From Capillimicrobium sp035565675 (lineage in GTDB: Bacteria; Actinomycetota; Thermoleophilia; Solirubrobacterales; Solirubrobacteraceae): a stretch of 64,000 bases of DNA. A program made the translations under genes and the position numbers. A model generated the notes under the pieces. The model had not been told where the DNA came from. It did no database searches and saw only the letters and a list, made by a program, of their open reading frames with translations. The stretch is from the NCBI GenBank assembly GCA_035565675.1, contig DATMSA010000209.1, positions 1 through 64,000 on the forward strand, in the 5' to 3' direction. Shown here one piece after another: positions 9,793 to 17,625 of this stretch (position 1 is its first letter; every line of letters begins with the position of its first letter).

Positions 9793-9803
9793 GTGCCACA
9801 CGT
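9757..9803. repeat. 47-bp palindromic repeat, copy B (inverted relative to copy A)
   Basis: It has the same 11-bp outer arms ACGTGTGGCAC / GTGCCACACGT and TGGC/GCCA inner arms; the inner CCG/CGG stem here encloses a five-base loop. Read on the minus strand it matches copy A at 44 of 47 positions, with one difference next to each outer arm and one near the centre. It contains the ATG used for the minus-strand gene. Confidence 0.9.
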
Positions 9804-9906
9804 GGTCTGGGGGAGGGGTGGAAGGGCGCATCGGACAAGCGTGGCGAGCGAGGTGTGACGGCGGACCACCACTTCGTGTCGGGGCTGCGACGCGCAGGTT
9901 GCGACA

Positions 9907-10545
9907 ATGCACCGTCCCGTGAGCATCAAGACCAAGATCTGCGGCGTGACGTCGGTCGAGGACGCCGAGCTGGCCGTCGAGGCGGGCGCCTGGGCGGTCG
10001 GGCTGATCTTCCACCGGCCGTCGCCCCGCGCGTGCGCGCCCGCGGAGGCCGAGCGCATCGCCGCCGCCGTCCGCCGCCGCGCGCTCGTCGCCGGCGTCTT
10101 CCTCAACCACCCGCTGGACCAGATCGCGCGCGTGCACGACCGCATCGGCTTCGACGTCGTCCAGCTCCACGGCGACGAGGGCGCCGCCTTCGCCGCCGAG
10201 GTCGGCCGCCGCACCGGCGCGAAGGTCGCCAAGGCCGCGCGCGTCAGGGACGCGGGAGACGTCCGCCACCTCGACGCGTTCCGCTCGGTCGACTTCCACC
10301 TCGTGGACGGCCCCGGAGGCGGCGAGACCGTCGACCCCGCCCTGCTGCGCAACCGCCGCTCGGACATCCCGCTGATCCTCGCCGGCGGCCTCACCCCCGA
10401 GAACGTCGCCGCCGCGATCGAGGTCGTCGAGCCGTTCGCCGTCGACGTCGCCAGCGGCGTCGAGGCCGAGCCCGGCCACAAGGACCCCGAGCGCCTGCGC
10501 GCGTTCCTCGCCGCCGTGGACGGAGCCGCGGTCCCCAGCCGATGA
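9907..10545 (+). CDS. trpF: Phosphoribosylanthranilate isomerase
   Basis: A 212-residue TIM-barrel enzyme converting PRA to CdRP, the step before TrpC. The family blocks KTKICGVTS (catalytic Cys), VGLIFHRPSPR, DVVQLHGDE and LAGGLTPENV are present. ATG 9907 is used here, but the in-frame GTG 9919 (VSIKTKICG) matches the usual family start better; the ATG also overlaps a GACAAT hexamer that could serve as a -10. The gene restarts the trp series after the htrA and DUF559 genes. Its TGA overlaps the ATG of trpB (ATGA). Confidence 0.94.
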   Translation: MHRPVSIKTKICGVTSVEDAELAVEAGAWAVGLIFHRPSPRACAPAEAERIAAAVRRRALVAGVFLNHPLDQIARVHDRIGFDVVQLHGDEGAAFAAEVGRRTGAKVAKAARVRDAGDVRHLDAFRSVDFHLVDGPGGGETVDPALLRNRRSDIPLILAGGLTPENVAAAIEVVEPFAVDVASGVEAEPGHKDPERLRAFLAAVDGAAVPSR

Positions 10546-11711
10546 CGGTCGAGCACCGCTTCGGCCGCTACGGCGGCCAGTACGTCCCCGAGACGCTCAT
10601 GCCCGCCCTCCAGGAGCTCGAGGAGGCGTGGGTGGCCACGTCCGCCGACCCCGCCTACCACGCCGAGCTGGACCAGCTCCTGCGCGCCTACTGCGGCCGT
10701 CCGACCCCGCTCTACCACGCCGAGCGCCTGTCCGAGCACGTCGGCCGCACGGTCCTCCTCAAGCGCGAGGACCTCAACCACACCGGCAGCCACAAGATGA
10801 ACAACGCGCTCGGCCAGGCGCTCCTGGCCAAGCGGATGGGCAAGAGCCGCGTCATCGCCGAGACCGGCGCCGGCTCGCACGGGGTCGCGACCGCCACCGC
10901 CTGCGCGCTGCTCGGCCTGGAGTGCGTCGTGTTCATGGGCACCGAGGACATGCGCCGCCAGCGCCCCAACGTGCTGCGCATGGAGCTGCTCGGCGCCCGG
11001 GTGCAGCCCGTCGAGGCCGGCGCGCGGACGCTCAAGGAGGCGACGAGCGAGGCGATCCGCGACTGGGTCACCAACGTCGCCGACACCTACTACGTGATCG
11101 GCTCGGTCGTCGGCCCCGCCCCGTATCCGAGCATGGTCCGCGACCTGCAGCGCCGCATCGGCGACGAGGCCCGCGCCGAGATCCTCGAGCGCCACGGCCG
11201 GCTGCCCAGCCGCGTCGTCGCCTGCGTCGGCGGCGGCAGCAACGCGCTCGGCGCGTTCGCGGCGTTCCTCGACGACGACGGCGTCGAGCTGATCGGCGTC
11301 GAGGCGGGCGGCGACGGTCTCGCCACGATGCGCCACGGCGCCCCGCTCACCGTCGGCGGGCGCTCCGGCGTCCTGCACGGCGCGATGAGCGCGATCATGC
11401 AGACCGAGGACGGCCAGATCCTCGAGGCGCACTCGATCTCCGCCGGCCTCGACTATCCCGGCACCGGCCCTCAGCACGCGCACCTGCGCGACACCGGCCG
11501 CGCCCGCTACGAGGCGGTCACCGACACCCAGGCGCTCGAGGCGTTCCGCACGCTCGCGCGCCTGGAGGGGATCATCCCGGCGCTCGAGTCCAGCCACGCG
11601 GTCGCGTGGGTGCTCGACCAGCCGCGCGGCGACGAGCTGGACCTCATCTGCCTGAGCGGCCGCGGGGACAAGGACCTGGCCGAGGCGCTGGAGCGGCTGG
11701 GCATCACGTGA
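10542..11711 (+). CDS. trpB: Tryptophan synthase beta subunit
   Basis: A 389-residue PLP enzyme condensing indole with serine. The PLP lysine is K85 in GSHKMNNALGQ; the AETGAGSHGVATA loop (with the E that activates indole), the MGTEDMRRQ block and the phosphate-binding GGGSNA are all intact. It begins with the typical GRYGGQYVPETLMPAL. It overlaps trpF by 4 bp before and trpA by 4 bp after (GTGA), so the three genes are tightly coupled. Canonical TrpB1 type. Confidence 0.97.
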   Translation: MTVEHRFGRYGGQYVPETLMPALQELEEAWVATSADPAYHAELDQLLRAYCGRPTPLYHAERLSEHVGRTVLLKREDLNHTGSHKMNNALGQALLAKRMGKSRVIAETGAGSHGVATATACALLGLECVVFMGTEDMRRQRPNVLRMELLGARVQPVEAGARTLKEATSEAIRDWVTNVADTYYVIGSVVGPAPYPSMVRDLQRRIGDEARAEILERHGRLPSRVVACVGGGSNALGAFAAFLDDDGVELIGVEAGGDGLATMRHGAPLTVGGRSGVLHGAMSAIMQTEDGQILEAHSISAGLDYPGTGPQHAHLRDTGRARYEAVTDTQALEAFRTLARLEGIIPALESSHAVAWVLDQPRGDELDLICLSGRGDKDLAEALERLGIT

Positions 11712-12487
11712 CCGGCATCGAGCACATCGCCGCCGCCTTCGCGGGCAAGGACAAGCGGGCGGCGCTGATGCCCTACCTGATGGGCGGCTTCCCCGACGTC
11801 GAGACGAGCGCGGCGATCGGCGACGCCTGCATCGACGCGGGCGCCGACCTGCTGGAGCTCGGCATCCCGTTCAGCGACCCGCTCGCCGACGGTCCCGTCA
11901 TCCAGGCCGCCGGCACCGCCGCGCTCGCGGCCGGCGCCACCACCGACGACATCCTGCGCGTCTGCGCGCGGCTCGCCCCGCGCGCCCCGGTCGTCCTCAT
12001 GACCTACGTGAACATCGTCCTCGCGCGCGGCATCGACCGGTTCGTCGGCCAGGCGGCCGCGGCCGGCGCCGCCGGGCTGATCGTCCCCGACGTGCCGCTG
12101 GAGGAGAGCACCGAGCTGCGCGCCGCCTGCGACACGGCCGGGCTCGCGCTCGTCCCGCTCGTGGCGCCGACGACGCCCGACGAGCGCCTGCGCCGCATCG
12201 GGGCGCTCGCCCGCGGCTTCGTCTACACCGTCTCGGTGACCGGCACGACCGGCGAGCGGCGCGCGCTCGACCCCGGCCCGCTGCTGACCCGCGTGAAGGC
12301 GGCCACCGACGTGCCGGTCGCGCTCGGCTTCGGGATCTCGACCCCGCAGCAGGCCGCCGAGGCCGCGGCCGCCGGCGCCGACGGCGTCATCGTCGGCTCG
12401 CGGCTCGTCCGCGCGGCGGCGGAGTCCGACCGGCCCGCGGCCGAGGTCGGCCGGCTCGTCGGCGAGCTCGCGCGGGGCCTGGCGTAG
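11708..12487 (+). CDS. trpA: Tryptophan synthase alpha subunit
   Basis: A 259-residue TIM-barrel subunit that releases indole from indole-3-glycerol phosphate and channels it to TrpB. The signatures LMPYLMGGFPD, LELGIPFSDPLADGPVIQ (catalytic Glu and Asp), VPDVPLEES, YTVSVTGTTG and GFGISTPQQ are visible. GTG 11708 overlaps the trpB stop and gives the normal family N-terminus. It ends the trp cluster; no strong terminator follows, and a new -10-like element appears at 12526. Confidence 0.96.
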   Translation: MTGIEHIAAAFAGKDKRAALMPYLMGGFPDVETSAAIGDACIDAGADLLELGIPFSDPLADGPVIQAAGTAALAAGATTDDILRVCARLAPRAPVVLMTYVNIVLARGIDRFVGQAAAAGAAGLIVPDVPLEESTELRAACDTAGLALVPLVAPTTPDERLRRIGALARGFVYTVSVTGTTGERRALDPGPLLTRVKAATDVPVALGFGISTPQQAAEAAAAGADGVIVGSRLVRAAAESDRPAAEVGRLVGELARGLA

Positions 12488-12525
12488 CGCCGCTCGCCGC
12501 GTCCCACCTCGACGGGGCGATCATC

Positions 12526-12531
12526 TAGGAT
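12526..12531 (+). promoter_or_regulatory. -10 hexamer TAGGAT before a 55-aa ORF
   Basis: TAGGAT ends 8 nt before ATG 12540, matching the leaderless promoter pattern seen at several other genes here. Confidence 0.45.
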
Positions 12532-12539
12532 CACCGGCG

Positions 12540-12707
12540 ATGTTTCTCTCAACGGCAGCCACTGCCGGCCTCATCGCCTGGATCGTCCTGTGGTCGATCG
12601 GCGCCAAGGCCTTCGACGCGTTCATGCTGACGGCGCTCATCATCGTCCTCGCCGCGACGGTGAAGCTCGCGCTCCCCGCCATCCCGGGCAACCGCCGCAA
12701 CGACTGA
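12540..12707 (+). CDS. Small membrane protein, 55 aa, unknown function
   Basis: A short ORF beginning MFLSTAATAGLIAWIVLW and ending IPGNRRND. Two hydrophobic stretches (about residues 6-21 and 28-45) separated by a short loop predict a two-helix hairpin with a basic C-terminus in the cytoplasm. The composition resembles the hydrophobic 'DUF'-type micro-proteins common in actinobacteria, but no named family can be assigned. Support for translation comes from the TAGGAT hexamer 8 nt upstream and the 16-nt gap to the next gene, which suggests co-transcription with the substrate-binding protein. Confidence 0.65.
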   Translation: MFLSTAATAGLIAWIVLWSIGAKAFDAFMLTALIIVLAATVKLALPAIPGNRRND

Positions 12708-12723
12708 CGGCAGGGCCGGGCGG

Positions 12724-13920
12724 GTGCCTCTCCGGGTCCTGGCCGGCGCGATCGCGCTCGCGCTCGCGGGCGCGCTCGGCGCCTGCGGTGACGCGGAGAC
12801 CGGCCAGACCGTCGCCTCCTCCGACCAGCTCACGATCTACACCGCGCTGCCCGAGCACGGGCCGCAGGCCGACCGCGCCCGCGACGTGCTCGACGGCGAG
12901 CGCCTCGCCCTGCTGCTGGCCGACGGCCGCGCCGGGTTGTTCAACGTCGGGCTGCGGCCGGTCAGCGACGCCGCCGAGCCCGAGGAGGCGGAGGAGGAGG
13001 GCGAGGAGGAGACCGAGCCCGAGAAGGGCTGGGAGCCGGAGGCGGCGCTGAAGGCGGCCGAGGTGGCGGTCGCCGACCCGAGCACGATCGCGTTCATCGG
13101 CGACTTCGACGCCGGCGCGACCGCGCTCACGTTGCCGGTCACCAACCCCCGCGACCTGCTCCAGGTGAGCCCGGCCGCCACGTACGGCGGCTTCACCGGC
13201 GACCCGGGCAAGGCGCCCGGCGAGCCCGAGAAGTACCAGCCGTCGACGCGCCCGACGTTCGGCCGCGTGGCGGTCTCCGACGCGGTGCAGGCGCGCGCCA
13301 TGGCCGACGTGCTCGCCGGCGACGACTGCGGGCAGGTCGCGATCCTGCGCGCCCCCAACGCGTTCGACGACAGCCTCGCCCGCCTGTTCGCCACGGCCGT
13401 GACGAACCGGGGGATGGAGGTCGTCCTCGACGAGCAGGTCCGCGACGACGACCCCGAGGGCCACCGCGAGATGGCCCAGCAGGTCGTCGAGGCCGGCGCC
13501 CGCTGCGCCACGTTCGTCGCCGGGCCGGCCGACGCGCCCGCGTCGGTCCTGCGGGCCCTCAACGAGGCGGACCCGGGCCTGAGGATCGTGGCGCCGATCG
13601 GCCTGGCCGACGACGAGGTGGCCCGCGCCCTGGGGCCCGCCGCGTCCGTGACGACGATCGTCGGGCCGCCCGCGCCCGGCCCGGAGCTGCACAAGGCGTT
13701 CGAGCGGCGCTTCGGCCGCGAGCCGGGGCCGTGGGCGGCGTACGGGTTCGAGGCGATGCGCCGCGTCCTGCGCGCGATCGAGGCGGCGGGCCCGCGCGGC
13801 AACGACCGCCGCGCGGTCGTCGAGGCGTACCTCGCGCTGGACCATCCGGAGCCCCGTCTGGCCCTCTGGCGGCCGACGCTGGACGGGCTCGAGATGGAGC
13901 GCGAACTGCCCGTTCGCTGA
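12724..13920 (+). CDS. Divergent branched-chain-type substrate-binding lipoprotein
   Basis: A 398-residue protein with a lipoprotein signal ending in the lipobox LGAC (Cys21), followed by a periplasmic-binding-protein type 1 fold. It parallels the next gene, with matching blocks such as IYTALPEHG against IYSSLPLQG, FIGDFDAGATAL against the paralogue's GEFNSGASAI, and YGFEAMRRVL against YGYEAMKLFL. It differs by a strongly acidic insert (about residues 87-104) and shorter loops. It probably binds a different ligand or works as an accessory receptor for the same ABC permease. GTG 12724 lies 16 nt after the 55-aa gene. Its ligand cannot be predicted. Confidence 0.8.
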   Translation: MPLRVLAGAIALALAGALGACGDAETGQTVASSDQLTIYTALPEHGPQADRARDVLDGERLALLLADGRAGLFNVGLRPVSDAAEPEEAEEEGEEETEPEKGWEPEAALKAAEVAVADPSTIAFIGDFDAGATALTLPVTNPRDLLQVSPAATYGGFTGDPGKAPGEPEKYQPSTRPTFGRVAVSDAVQARAMADVLAGDDCGQVAILRAPNAFDDSLARLFATAVTNRGMEVVLDEQVRDDDPEGHREMAQQVVEAGARCATFVAGPADAPASVLRALNEADPGLRIVAPIGLADDEVARALGPAASVTTIVGPPAPGPELHKAFERRFGREPGPWAAYGFEAMRRVLRAIEAAGPRGNDRRAVVEAYLALDHPEPRLALWRPTLDGLEMERELPVR

Positions 13921-13960
13921 CCGTCGAGGCGCTTCGCATACGTCTCCGACCGGTTGTCGA

Positions 13961-13990
13961 TTGCCGTTCGACCGTCCAGCGGCGTACTAT
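13961..13990 (+). promoter_or_regulatory. Promoter of the first liv operon (TTGCCG-N18-TACTAT)
   Basis: TTGCCG (13961-13966) and TACTAT (13985-13990) are separated by 18 nt. They lie upstream of a good ribosome-binding site (GGAGGG, 14018-14023) for the GTG at 14029. Confidence 0.6.
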
Positions 13991-14028
13991 GCCGCCGCAC
14001 ATCAGCTTCACCCGACTGGAGGGAATAC

Positions 14029-15324
14029 GTGAGGCTTCGTTTCATTGCGGTCGCCGGCTGCGTCGGCGCGCTGGCCTTCGGCGTGGCCGCGTGCGGCGAC
14101 GACGACGACAACGGCGGTGGTGGCGGCGGCGCCAGCACCGGTTCGGCGACCGCCAGCGGTGGCGGCGGCGAGACCGTCAAGATCTACTCGTCGCTTCCGC
14201 TGCAGGGCGCGTCGAAGGACCAGACCGCGGCCATGGTGCAGGGCATCGAGCTCGCCCTGGAGGAGGCGGGCGGCAAGGCCGGTGACGTGACCGTCGAGTA
14301 CGAGTCGCTCGACGACTCCACGGCGCAGGCCGGCAACTGGGACCCGGCACAGACCGCCCAGAACGCGCGCAAGGTCGCCCAGGACGACAAGGCGATCGGC
14401 TACATCGGCGAGTTCAACTCGGGCGCGAGCGCGATCTCGATCCCGATCATCAACGAGTCGGGGGTCCCGCAGGTCTCGCCGGCCAACACCTACGTCGGCC
14501 TCACGACCGACGAGCCCGGCTCCGAGCAGGGCGAGCCGGCGAAGTACTACCCGACCGGCAACCGCACCTACCTGCGGATCGTGCCGCGTGACACCGTGCA
14601 GTCGGCCGCGCTGCTGACGCAGATGAAGGACGACGGCTGCACGAAGGTCGCGATCGCCAACGACAAGGAGACCTACGGCGCGGGCCTGGCCCGCCTGATG
14701 GAGATCCAGGCGAAGGACATCGGCGTGGACATCGCCTCCAACGAGGGGATCGACAAGGCCGCGGCCAACTTCCGGTCGTTCGCGGCCGACATGAAGAGCC
14801 AGGGCGCGGACTGCTTCGTGTTCGCCGGCGTGACCGCCAACGGCGCCGTCCAGATCTACAAGGACGTCGCGGCGGCCCTGCCGGAGGCGCAGCTGTACGG
14901 CCCGGACGGCGTCTGCGAGTCCGGCTTCACGAACCCGTCGAAGGGCGGCATCCCGAAGTCGATCGCGCCGCGGTTCAAGTGCTCGGTGGCGACGCTCGAC
15001 CTGCAGAGCTACCCGGGCGGCCAGGAGTTCCTGGACGCGTTCAGCGCCAAGTACGGCTCGGAGAACCCCGACCCGTACGCCATCTACGGCTACGAGGCGA
15101 TGAAGCTGTTCCTCGACACGCTGGCCGAGCTGGGCGACCAGGCGACCGACCGCCAGGCCGTCCTGCAGGCGCTGTTCGACACCAAGGACCGTGACTCCGT
15201 GCTCGGCACGTACTCGTTCGACGAGAACGGGGACACGACCCTGACGTCCTACGGCATCTACGAGGTCGGCGACGACGGCAACCCCGTCTTCGCCTCGGCC
15301 GTCGAGGCGCAGACGGCCCAGTAG
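14029..15324 (+). CDS. LivK-type substrate-binding lipoprotein
   Basis: A 431-residue lipoprotein: signal peptide, lipobox VAAC (Cys22), a Gly/Ser/Thr-rich tether to about residue 45, then a Peripla_BP_6 (branched-chain amino acid type) domain. The GTG at 14029 is fixed by the ribosome-binding site GGAGGG five nucleotides upstream; the open frame upstream of it has no signal-peptide character. It is the first gene of a complete LivK-H-M-G-F transporter. A 16-bp hairpin separates it from the permease genes, consistent with the binding protein being made in excess. The substrate is unproven and may be an amino acid, amide or other small acid. Confidence 0.9.
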   Translation: MRLRFIAVAGCVGALAFGVAACGDDDDNGGGGGGASTGSATASGGGGETVKIYSSLPLQGASKDQTAAMVQGIELALEEAGGKAGDVTVEYESLDDSTAQAGNWDPAQTAQNARKVAQDDKAIGYIGEFNSGASAISIPIINESGVPQVSPANTYVGLTTDEPGSEQGEPAKYYPTGNRTYLRIVPRDTVQSAALLTQMKDDGCTKVAIANDKETYGAGLARLMEIQAKDIGVDIASNEGIDKAAANFRSFAADMKSQGADCFVFAGVTANGAVQIYKDVAAALPEAQLYGPDGVCESGFTNPSKGGIPKSIAPRFKCSVATLDLQSYPGGQEFLDAFSAKYGSENPDPYAIYGYEAMKLFLDTLAELGDQATDRQAVLQALFDTKDRDSVLGTYSFDENGDTTLTSYGIYEVGDDGNPVFASAVEAQTAQ

Positions 15325-15341
15325 CGGATCGAGCCATCCAC

Positions 15342-15377
15342 CAGGGCTCGCGCGGGCAGCCGCCCGCGCGAGCCCTG
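15342..15377 (+). terminator. GC-rich 16-bp hairpin between binding protein and permease genes
   Basis: A perfect 16-bp stem (15342-15357 with 15362-15377) with a four-base loop and no T-tract. Inside an operon this placement fits partial termination or 3'-end protection of the upstream message. A similar hairpin occupies the same place in the second liv operon. Confidence 0.7.
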
Positions 15378-15406
15378 CGGCTCGCCTTCGCCCCGGACCA
15401 TCGCTC

Positions 15407-16480
15407 ATGGAAGCAAGCACCAGCGCCCCGACCCCGCCGCCCGCGCTCTCGCGCGGCTTCGCGGCCACCGTGCAGGACCTCCTCAGCAAGTACGGGCTCA
15501 TCGCCCTGCTGCTGGTCCTGCCGGTCGCCTACGGCATCCAGGACCTGCGCGACGACGGCAACCTCGCCGGCATCGCCAACAACCTTCTCGACGGCCTGTC
15601 CAACGGCGCGATCATCGCGCTGATCGCCGTCGGCTACACGCTCGTCTACGGCATCATCGAGCTGATCAACTTCGCCCACGGCGAGGTGTTCATGATCGGG
15701 TCGTTCACGGCCGTCGCGTTCTGGGGCCTCATCGGCCTCGGGCTCGGGAGCTCCGTGATCGGCCTCGTGCTCGGCCTGCTGCTCACGATCCTCGTCGCGA
15801 TGGTCACCTGCGGCGGGATGAACGTGATGATCGAGCGGGTGGCCTACCGGCCGCTGCGCGGCGCGCCCAAGCTGGCGCCGCTCATCACCGCGGTCGGCAT
15901 GTCCTTCATCCTGCAGAACGTCGGCCTGCTGTGGCTCGGCGGCTCGCCCAAGTCGGTCGACGACCTGATCCGGGCGCAGGACAACCTCTTCACGTTCATC
16001 GGCATCAACGTCAGCCGTGCCGACCTGCTGGCGTTCGGCGTGACGATCCCGCTCGTGATCCTGCTGACGGTGTTCGTCACGCGGGCCCGCCTGGGCAAGG
16101 CGATGCGCGCCACCGCCCAGGATCCCGAGGCGGCGCGCCTCATGGGCATCAACGTCGACACGACGATCTCGCTGACGTTCCTGATCGGCGGGATGATGGC
16201 CGGCGCCGCCGGCCTCACCTACGCCCTGTACCAGACGACGATCTGGTTCTTCCAGGGCTTCCAGGCCGGCCTGCTGGCGTTCACCGCCGCCGTCATGGGC
16301 GGCATCGGCAACCTCCGGGGCGCCGTCCTCGGCGGGCTGATCATCGGCTGCATCCAGCAGATCTCCGACAACCGCATCTCGCCGTCGTGGACGCCGGCGA
16401 TCGTCTTCGCCTACCTGATCCTGATCATGGTCTTCCGGCCGCAGGGCCTGCTGGGCGAGGAGACGAGGGAGGCCGGATGA
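15407..16480 (+). CDS. Branched-chain-type ABC transporter permease, LivH family
   Basis: A 357-residue integral membrane protein with about eight to nine hydrophobic segments. The family landmarks NGAIIALIAVGYTLVYGIIELINFAHGEVFM and the cytoplasmic coupling region around TAQDPEAARLMGINVD are visible. It has an N-terminal extension of about 40 residues before the first conserved helix. It pairs with LivM (overlapping ATGA at 16477) to form the transmembrane channel for the LivK-type receptor encoded upstream. Confidence 0.92.
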   Translation: MEASTSAPTPPPALSRGFAATVQDLLSKYGLIALLLVLPVAYGIQDLRDDGNLAGIANNLLDGLSNGAIIALIAVGYTLVYGIIELINFAHGEVFMIGSFTAVAFWGLIGLGLGSSVIGLVLGLLLTILVAMVTCGGMNVMIERVAYRPLRGAPKLAPLITAVGMSFILQNVGLLWLGGSPKSVDDLIRAQDNLFTFIGINVSRADLLAFGVTIPLVILLTVFVTRARLGKAMRATAQDPEAARLMGINVDTTISLTFLIGGMMAGAAGLTYALYQTTIWFFQGFQAGLLAFTAAVMGGIGNLRGAVLGGLIIGCIQQISDNRISPSWTPAIVFAYLILIMVFRPQGLLGEETREAG

Positions 16481-17625
16481 GGCGCCGATTCGGAGCTCGC
16501 ACGCTGCCGCGCGGCGTCAACTTCGCGCTCGCGGCGGCCGCGATCGCCATCGCGATCGTGTTCCCGCTGTTCTTCCCGCAGGGCAGCGGCTGGGTCGACG
16601 ACATGACGATCGCCCTGGCCTACGTCGTCATGGGCCTGGGCCTCAACGTGGTCGTCGGCTACGCCGGCCTCCTCGACCTCGGCTACGTCGCGTTCTTCGC
16701 GATCGGCGCCTACACGACCGGCTGGTTCATGTCGGGCTTCTACGGCGACGCGAACATCCACGTCTTCGTGGGCGAGTTCGCCAAGGCGCTGCCCGGCATC
16801 CACCTGAACTTCCTGCTCGTGGTGGTCATCGCGGCCGGACTGTGCGCGATCGCCGGCATCATCATCGGCCTGCCGACGCTGCGCCTGCGCGGCGACTACA
16901 TCGCGATCGTGACGCTCGCGTTCGGCGAGATCATCCGCGTGTTCGCGATCGAGGGCAACGAGATCACGATCGTCGGGAACGCCAAGCTGACCGCCGGCCG
17001 CCAGGGCATCACGCCGATCGACAAGATCGACCTGCCGTTCCTGGACCAGTTCACGTCGCTGAACCTGCGGCCCTGGTACTGGACCGCGCTGGCGCTCGTC
17101 CTGGTCGTCCTGTTCGTGAACATCCGGCTGCGCGACTCCCGTCTGGGCCGCGCCTGGATCGCCCTGCGCGAGGACGAGGTGGCGGCCGCGTCGATGGGCA
17201 TCCCGCTGGTGAAGACGAAGCTGATGGCCTACGCCGTCGGCGCCGCGTTCGGCGGCATGTCCGGCGCGTTCCTGGGCTCGTTCCTGAACACGGTGAACGC
17301 CGACCAGTTCGCGTTCGGCTTCTCGATCTTCATCCTCGCGATGATCATCCTCGGCGGCCTGGGGTCCGTCTGGGGCGTGGTGATCGGATCCCTGGCGCTG
17401 TCGTTGATCAACACCCGATTGATCCCCGACGTGCTCAACGACGTGCCGAGCAACCTCGGCCTGGACTTCAACCTCGTCGACGTGAACTACGGCATCTTCG
17501 GCTTCCTGCTGGTGCTGATGATGGTCCTGCGGCCCGAGGGCCTGCTGCCGGAGCGAAGGCGGCAGATCGAGCTGCACGAGGGCACGCCGGGCGACGAGGC
17601 ACTGGTGGAGGTGACGCACGCATGA
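16477..17625 (+). CDS. Branched-chain-type ABC transporter permease, LivM family
   Basis: A 382-residue membrane protein, the second permease half. Typical LivM blocks are visible: VVVGYAGLLDLGYVAFFAIGAYT, PTLRLRGDYIAIVTLAFGEIIR and the EAA-like loop ALREDEVAAASMGIP that docks to the ATPases. The start overlaps the livH stop (ATGA), and the end overlaps the ATPase gene by 4 bp (17622). The short C-terminal tail after the last helix is hydrophilic. Confidence 0.92.
   Translation: MRRRFGARTLPRGVNFALAAAAIAIAIVFPLFFPQGSGWVDDMTIALAYVVMGLGLNVVVGYAGLLDLGYVAFFAIGAYTTGWFMSGFYGDANIHVFVGEFAKALPGIHLNFLLVVVIAAGLCAIAGIIIGLPTLRLRGDYIAIVTLAFGEIIRVFAIEGNEITIVGNAKLTAGRQGITPIDKIDLPFLDQFTSLNLRPWYWTALALVLVVLFVNIRLRDSRLGRAWIALREDEVAAASMGIPLVKTKLMAYAVGAAFGGMSGAFLGSFLNTVNADQFAFGFSIFILAMIILGGLGSVWGVVIGSLALSLINTRLIPDVLNDVPSNLGLDFNLVDVNYGIFGFLLVLMMVLRPEGLLPERRRQIELHEGTPGDEALVEVTHA

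Larger units (their letters stand above)
8823..9803. mobile_element. Candidate mobile unit: DUF559 gene between inverted palindromic repeats
   Basis: A 981-bp segment consists of copy A, one gene and copy B in inverted order, with almost no extra DNA. It sits between htrA and trpF, inside a tryptophan cluster, on the opposite strand. The layout recalls REP-bounded RAYT genes, but the enzyme belongs to a different family. No target-site duplication is evident beside the repeats: the flanking bases differ (GG before and C after copy A; GG before and GG after copy B). Mobility is inference. Confidence 0.4.
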
